This document shows positions 60,198 through 64,000 of a stretch of DNA of 64,000 bases, piece by piece (within the stretch, counting starts at the first letter, position 1; the number at the start of each line of letters is the position of its first letter). The stretch comes from Bacteroides clarus YIT 12056 (GTDB lineage: Bacteria; Bacteroidota; Bacteroidia; Bacteroidales; Bacteroidaceae): contig NZ_FQWK01000005.1 of the NCBI RefSeq assembly GCF_900129655.1, forward strand, positions 248,001 to 312,000, read 5' to 3'. The notes beneath the pieces were generated by a model, which worked only from the letters and a program-made list of their open reading frames with translations, made no database searches and had not been told where the DNA came from. Made by a program: the position numbers and the translations under genes.

Positions 60198-60773
60198 TTA
60201 AATCGGTGTATAAATTACTGCCAGTATTTTGGCTGCCTGTCCTTCGTAGGCATGTACATGGTGCGGTACGATGGAATCGTAGTAGATGCTGTCTCCTTCT
60301 TCGAGAAGGTAGGTGTTCTTGCCGTAGCTGATTTCCATGGTTCCTTCCATGACCATGATGAATTCTTCGCCTTCGTGTGATGAGAGTACGAAGTCGCTGT
60401 CGTCCGTAGGGGCTACGTCGATGATGAACGGCTCCATGTGGCGGTCGGCCTTGGACTTGGAAAGGGAATGGTACTCCATGTGCTTGCGCGAGTGGATGGC
60501 ATTGTTGGAGAAACTGATGCTGTCCTTCGCTTCCGACTTGCGGCATACCACAGGGCCGTTTTCGTCCTGGTCGTCGAGGAACGTGCCGAGGCGTACGCCC
60601 AGTACACGGGCTATTTTGATAAGCGGCGCCAATGAAGGCAGGTCGATATTGTTTTCAATGCGTTCGATTTGTTCGATGGCGAGCCCCGAACGTTGCGCCA
60701 ACTCTTCCATACTGATGGACTGGCTTTCGCGGAGTGACTTAATCTTTTCTCCTACAATCTTACTTGTATCCAT
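60198..60773 (-). CDS. XRE-family regulator with C-terminal cupin domain
   Basis: A 191-residue regulator: helix-turn-helix at about 8-62 (GEKIKSLRESQSISMEELAQ, RSGLAIEQIERIENN) and a cupin from about 110 (VLSSHEGEEFIMVMEGTMEI, GDSIYYDSIVPHHVHAYEG) that binds a small ligand or metal. Such proteins often control the metabolic gene beside them; here the acyl-CoA ligase 110 bp downstream is the obvious candidate and probably shares its transcript. Ligand unknown. Confidence 0.92.
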   Translation of the reverse strand: MDTSKIVGEKIKSLRESQSISMEELAQRSGLAIEQIERIENNIDLPSLAPLIKIARVLGVRLGTFLDDQDENGPVVCRKSEAKDSISFSNNAIHSRKHMEYHSLSKSKADRHMEPFIIDVAPTDDSDFVLSSHEGEEFIMVMEGTMEISYGKNTYLLEEGDSIYYDSIVPHHVHAYEGQAAKILAVIYTPI

Positions 60774-60824
60774 AATTTGATAGTATTTTCAGTCTAAAAG
60801 GTTATGATTAATAGCTGTAAGCTG

Positions 60825-60832
60825 CAAAAATA
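60825..60832 (-). promoter_or_regulatory. -7 promoter motif for the XRE-cupin gene
   Basis: The minus strand reads TATTTTTG, 51 bases before the ATG at 60773. Confidence 0.5.
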
Positions 60833-60877
60833 AGATATTCTTTTACTTGGTGCAACATTCTGTGACGAAAAGTTTGT

Positions 60878-61846
60878 TTATGGTCTTTGCGAGTGTACGG
60901 GAGATTTCGTTTGTACGCTATCGTTGTTCCAAATGTCATGTTGCAGTATCTGCGTAAACTTTATGGCGCCGATATCGGCGGACAGGTGGTTGCCGCTGTG
61001 GAAATCGTCGTCGCCGAAGCGGTTGTCGTTGAAATAACTGTATAGGCGGACGTTGTCCCATTTGGCGGCTATCTCCTCCAATGCGGTATGCATTTGCGCG
61101 ACTTGCGCCGGATAGGTGAGCTCGTAATATAGCTTGTGTACCGGCGGAATGACGAGGTACAGATTGATGCCTTTGCTCCGGCACAATCCGGCGACGTCAT
61201 TCAGCCGCCGGATATTATCTCTGAATGTCTGCTCCGCCGCGGGCTCTTGGGACGCGGAGTGCCCTTTTATCAATCGGGGAATGTCTTGCAGCCAGGCATG
61301 GCTTCTCTCGGTCGAATCGAATCCGTGGTCTAAGCCCAAAGAATCGCATGCCATGGTTTTTTTATGGAGAAGGTAGTACTTCGACCATTTTCTGAAGGAG
61401 ATGGAGCCTGTGGCAATCAACTCGATGTTGTAAAGCGGGTCTTTGTCTGTCTCGATACCCATATAGATTTTATGGTTGGCTATGCTTATCTTGTCCTGGC
61501 TGATGCAGTCGTCAATCCACAGTGTCTGATAGGATATTCCCCAGATGACGTTTTGCAGATGGGGCAGTTGTCCGATGTATCTCTCCAGCAATATCCGATT
61601 GTAGCGCAACCATTGCCCGGAGAGTGAAATGTTGTATGTACTGTCGGCAAGGTATGCCGGGTTGATGCTGCAATTGGTTACCGAGCTGCCTATAATCAGG
61701 TTCTTGACTTTATCACTGTTCTTCTCTATGATTTCCTGCTTGAACTTATAAGAGTTGGGAATACGGCGGAGCATAACCTCGAAGCCGATACCCAATACGA
61801 GCAGGAGTGACGAGAACAGGCAGATGTATGTTAGGAATTTCTTCAT
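60878..61846 (-). CDS. SGNH-like membrane-anchored protein paired with an MBOAT
   Basis: A 322-residue protein with one N-terminal membrane helix (about 5-25) and an extracytoplasmic domain. LIIGSSVTNCSINP (around residues 50-63) looks like the SGNH/GDSL block I with its Ser in GSS. FGDDDFHSGNHLSADIGA (277-294) supplies Asp and His candidates for the catalytic pair. Similar partners (AlgX/AlgJ, DltD and PatB-like) finish acyl transfer begun by an MBOAT, and here the MBOAT gene ends 4 bp upstream. The family match is by pattern only, so the enzymatic role is an inference. Confidence 0.7.
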   Translation of the reverse strand: MKKFLTYICLFSSLLLVLGIGFEVMLRRIPNSYKFKQEIIEKNSDKVKNLIIGSSVTNCSINPAYLADSTYNISLSGQWLRYNRILLERYIGQLPHLQNVIWGISYQTLWIDDCISQDKISIANHKIYMGIETDKDPLYNIELIATGSISFRKWSKYYLLHKKTMACDSLGLDHGFDSTERSHAWLQDIPRLIKGHSASQEPAAEQTFRDNIRRLNDVAGLCRSKGINLYLVIPPVHKLYYELTYPAQVAQMHTALEEIAAKWDNVRLYSYFNDNRFGDDDFHSGNHLSADIGAIKFTQILQHDIWNNDSVQTKSPVHSQRP

Positions 61847-61850
61847 ATCC

Positions 61851-63290
61851 TCAGAATTGGAAATAAATGAACTCTTCCTGCTGACCGGCCAGCAGGAGAG
61901 TCGTTATAAACAGAACATAGTAGAGCGTCCAACGGACTGCCTGATAACGGAAAATGCCTTTTTCCTCTATTTGCAGGCCGAACTGTTTCTCGCGTTGGAG
62001 CCACTCTACCACCAATAATATCGCGATATAGATAAGCGGGTCTTTGCCATGCGCGGGAAGTACGAAATCAAACCGGGTCACCATGCGCATTATATAATCC
62101 CATGCCTGGTGAATGTTCTCCGCGCGGAAGATAATCCATCCGATAACAACCAGCAGGAAGGTGATAAACATTTGGCATACCTCTTTTATATCAGGAAACA
62201 GGCGGCCTTGGGCTACCACGTCTTTGTTCTTGCGATTCTTGCCCATGATGAACAAAGGCAGGAACAGCAAAGCGTGAAAAGCTCCCCAGCAGATGAAAGT
62301 CCAGTTGGCTCCGTGCCAAAAGCCGCTAACCAGGAATATAATCAGTGTGTTGCGCATCGCTTTCCATTTGCCGCATCGGCTTCCGCCCAGAGGAATGTAA
62401 ATATAATCGCGGAACCAGGTTGTGAGCGATATGTGCCAGCGCCGCCAGAATTCGGCTATATCCCTTGAGAAGTAGGGGAAGTTGAAGTTGCGCATCAGGT
62501 TGACGCCGAACAGGCGTGCCGTACCGATGGCAATGTCCGAATAACCGGAGAAATCGCCGTATATCTGGAATGTGAAGAAGAGCGCTCCCAAAAACAGATG
62601 CGTCCCGCCGAGCGTCTGATATTCATCGAAGATCAGATTGACGGCGGCGGCGCAGTTATCGGCCACCACCATTTTCTTGAACAGTCCCCATAAAATCTGT
62701 CTCATGCCGTCTACCGCCTTGTCGTAACTGAAGCCGCGCGGTACAAGGAACTGCGGCAGAAGATTGGTAGCCCGTTCGATAGGGCCGGCTACGAGCTGCG
62801 GGAAGAAACTGATGAAAGCGAAGAAAGCGACTATGTCGTGCGTGGGCTTTATTTTATGTTGGTACACATCGATGGTATAGCTGAGCGCTTGGAAGGTGTA
62901 AAAGCTGATGCCCACCGGCAGCAATATATCTATCGTCACCCAGTCCGCTCCTACGCCGAAGAGTTGGAACAGTTCGGCCAGGTTCTCTCCGAAGAAGTTG
63001 AAGTACTTGAAGATGCAGAGAATTAGCAGGTTGAGGGTGATATTCGCTGCGCTGACCCATTTTTGTTTGGTTCGCTGCCCTTCCAGTCTCTCCAAAACTA
63101 TGCCGCTGGCAAAACTGCAGAGCGTGGTAAACGCAATCAGAATGAGGAAACGCCAGTCCCACCAGCCGTAGAAGATGTAGCTTACCGCCACTATAAAGAG
63201 GTTTTGCCAACGCAGCGGCTTGAAAACAAACCAATAGAGCAGGAATACTATTGGCAGGAATATTAGAAACTCAAAAGAATTGAATAGCAC
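61851..63290 (-). CDS. MBOAT family O-acyltransferase (AlgI/DltB-like)
   Basis: A 479-residue membrane protein with about ten helices and the MBOAT signature: His326 in FWHGANWTFICW and His339 in AFHALLF, plus RDYIYIPLGGSRCGKW, the conserved AlgI loop. It should pass an acyl group, usually acetyl, across the membrane for O-acylation of an exported polymer. The SGNH-like gene follows by 4 bp as its likely partner. The polymer could be a capsule or other surface glycan; the window does not say which. Confidence 0.93.
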   Translation of the reverse strand: MLFNSFEFLIFLPIVFLLYWFVFKPLRWQNLFIVAVSYIFYGWWDWRFLILIAFTTLCSFASGIVLERLEGQRTKQKWVSAANITLNLLILCIFKYFNFFGENLAELFQLFGVGADWVTIDILLPVGISFYTFQALSYTIDVYQHKIKPTHDIVAFFAFISFFPQLVAGPIERATNLLPQFLVPRGFSYDKAVDGMRQILWGLFKKMVVADNCAAAVNLIFDEYQTLGGTHLFLGALFFTFQIYGDFSGYSDIAIGTARLFGVNLMRNFNFPYFSRDIAEFWRRWHISLTTWFRDYIYIPLGGSRCGKWKAMRNTLIIFLVSGFWHGANWTFICWGAFHALLFLPLFIMGKNRKNKDVVAQGRLFPDIKEVCQMFITFLLVVIGWIIFRAENIHQAWDYIMRMVTRFDFVLPAHGKDPLIYIAILLVVEWLQREKQFGLQIEEKGIFRYQAVRWTLYYVLFITTLLLAGQQEEFIYFQF

Positions 63291-63422
63291 AGGCCGTTTG
63301 TTTTTTGCTCCAGTTCCCTAATAGCGATTTATAAAAGGGGAAGTGTTGGAACTGTTGTTCTCCTTATGTCAGTGAAAGCACTTCCCGTCTGAATTTCAGA
63401 TTTATATAATATTGACCGGGCG

Positions 63423-63430
63423 CAAAAATA
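63423..63430 (-). promoter_or_regulatory. Possible -7 motif for the MBOAT operon
   Basis: The minus strand reads TATTTTTG, 132 bases before the ATG at 63290. An 8-bp inverted repeat (GGGAAGTG at 63338, CACTTCCC at 63379) lies in the leader. Confidence 0.4.
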
Positions 63431-63522
63431 AACAAAATTTAAAACAAATCAATCTTTCTCAAAGAAGAAATGATATTTGAAGGCGTGTATTTTATGATTG
63501 CAGGAGCCTTGATTGGGGTTTC

Positions 63523-64000
63523 TTACTCTTTTACATCCAGCTCTCCGGAGTATGAGATGGCTTGTTTGTTCATCGGTTGGATATGTATGTTGGCGGAACC
63601 GTCGGAATAGATAGTCAGGCTGTACTCATACTTATCCTCTTCATTGCCGGTCTTGAAGTCGATCCGGGTCTTTCCTTTTTTGAGGCTTTCTTTTTTGTAT
63701 CCGGTAAGCGGGGCGTTAAAAATCAGTCCTTTCCCACCGCCGTAAGGTACATTGTAGGCTACTCCGAAATAGGGCAGGTAGGAAAAGACGGAGTCATTCC
63801 TGATTTCTATGGAGTAGTCGGATGTCAGGGCCCGGCTGCGACCTCTCATGGGTTGCATATAGTCTACCTTGATTTTGTACTGACCGGCGTTTAGCGCTTC
63901 CCTGACGCTGCGTTCGGTTTGCGCTTTCTTTTCGCTCCGGCTCTGTGCTGTTGCGGGTTGCATGGCAAGCATCCCCGACAAACATAATAGGATAAGTTTA
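63523..64000 (-). CDS. DUF4251 family protein, 5' end beyond window
   Basis: At least 158 codons are open to the right edge, where KLILLCLSGMLAMQPATAQ is part of a signal peptide, so the start codon lies outside; a TTG at 63981 is only internal. The mature protein (from about SRSEKKAQTERSV) matches DUF4251: YMQPMRGRSRALTSDYSIEI, SYLPYFGVAYNVPYGGGKG and SANIHIQPMNKQAISYSGEL. The family is periplasmic, beta-rich and of unknown function, found in Bacteroidetes. Confidence 0.85.
   Translation of the reverse strand, partial: KLILLCLSGMLAMQPATAQSRSEKKAQTERSVREALNAGQYKIKVDYMQPMRGRSRALTSDYSIEIRNDSVFSYLPYFGVAYNVPYGGGKGLIFNAPLTGYKKESLKKGKTRIDFKTGNEEDKYEYSLTIYSDGSANIHIQPMNKQAISYSGELDVKE

Overview
The window reads as chromosome of a gut Bacteroides-type organism (Bacteroidales). 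Four things point there: promoters with the Bacteroidetes -7 motif TAnnTTTG in front of most transcription units, many SPII lipoproteins, a hybrid two-component regulator with Reg_prop repeats next to glycan-degrading genes, and families largely restricted to this group (DUF4491, DUF4251, DUF5123, DUF4957, PG_1098-like methyltransferase, rSAM/lipoprotein pair). I see no phage, insertion sequence, rRNA or CRISPR array. One tRNA-Met is present. The species cannot be fixed from the sequence alone.

Layout. 1-12.2 kb is the distal end of a pectin utilisation locus: a left-truncated FN3/DUF4957/DUF5123 surface protein, a family 1 pectate lyase, a fimbrillin-like/DUF5123 lipoprotein and a fimbrillin-like/CE8 pectin methylesterase. 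It faces a convergent hybrid two-component regulator across a perfect 17-bp terminator hairpin. The SusC/SusD genes expected for such a locus would lie left of the window. 12.3-28.4 kb is mostly housekeeping and envelope: a GNAT-like protein, a Na/Ca exchanger, an MscS channel, a TonB receptor plus acid-phosphatase-like pair, a PG_1098-type methyltransferase, a VanX-type dipeptidase, a LiaF-like/LytTR pair, tRNA-Met, an Lrp regulator, two FKBP isomerases and a class III sirtuin.

28.5-39.4 kb is a surface-glycan region. A five-gene plus-strand operon holds a sialyltransferase-like protein, an SpsF-type nucleotidyltransferase, a NeuB/SpsE-type synthase, a GT2 and a KDN-9-phosphate-phosphatase-like HAD enzyme. 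It is flanked by minus-strand glycosyltransferases and by a Wzx-type flippase plus GT2 that sit directly behind metG. The gene set predicts synthesis, activation and transfer of a nonulosonic acid, perhaps KDN. 39.5-53.4 kb holds an ADP-forming acyl-CoA synthetase, an uncharacterised radical-SAM/SPASM enzyme with its partner lipoprotein, a YifB-type ATPase, a cysteine-less TlpA-like lipoprotein, an abundant-type TPR lipoprotein, xerD divergent from aroQ, pyk, an O-methyltransferase, and rbfA with a LolC/E-like permease. 53.9-64 kb holds a YfhO protein, the pfs-luxS operon, an acyl-CoA ligase with an XRE-cupin regulator, an SGNH/MBOAT O-acylation pair and a right-truncated DUF4251 protein.

The two gene-free stretches over 300 bp are the most structured DNA in the window. 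53,363-53,942 carries four GTTGnC...GTCAAC palindromes and a separate 17-bp inverted repeat. 57,878-58,440 carries a ~474-bp nested palindrome that contains a perfect 37-bp hairpin overlapping a second, mutually exclusive one. Many other gene junctions carry hairpins built from short repeated words, with a different word at each site.
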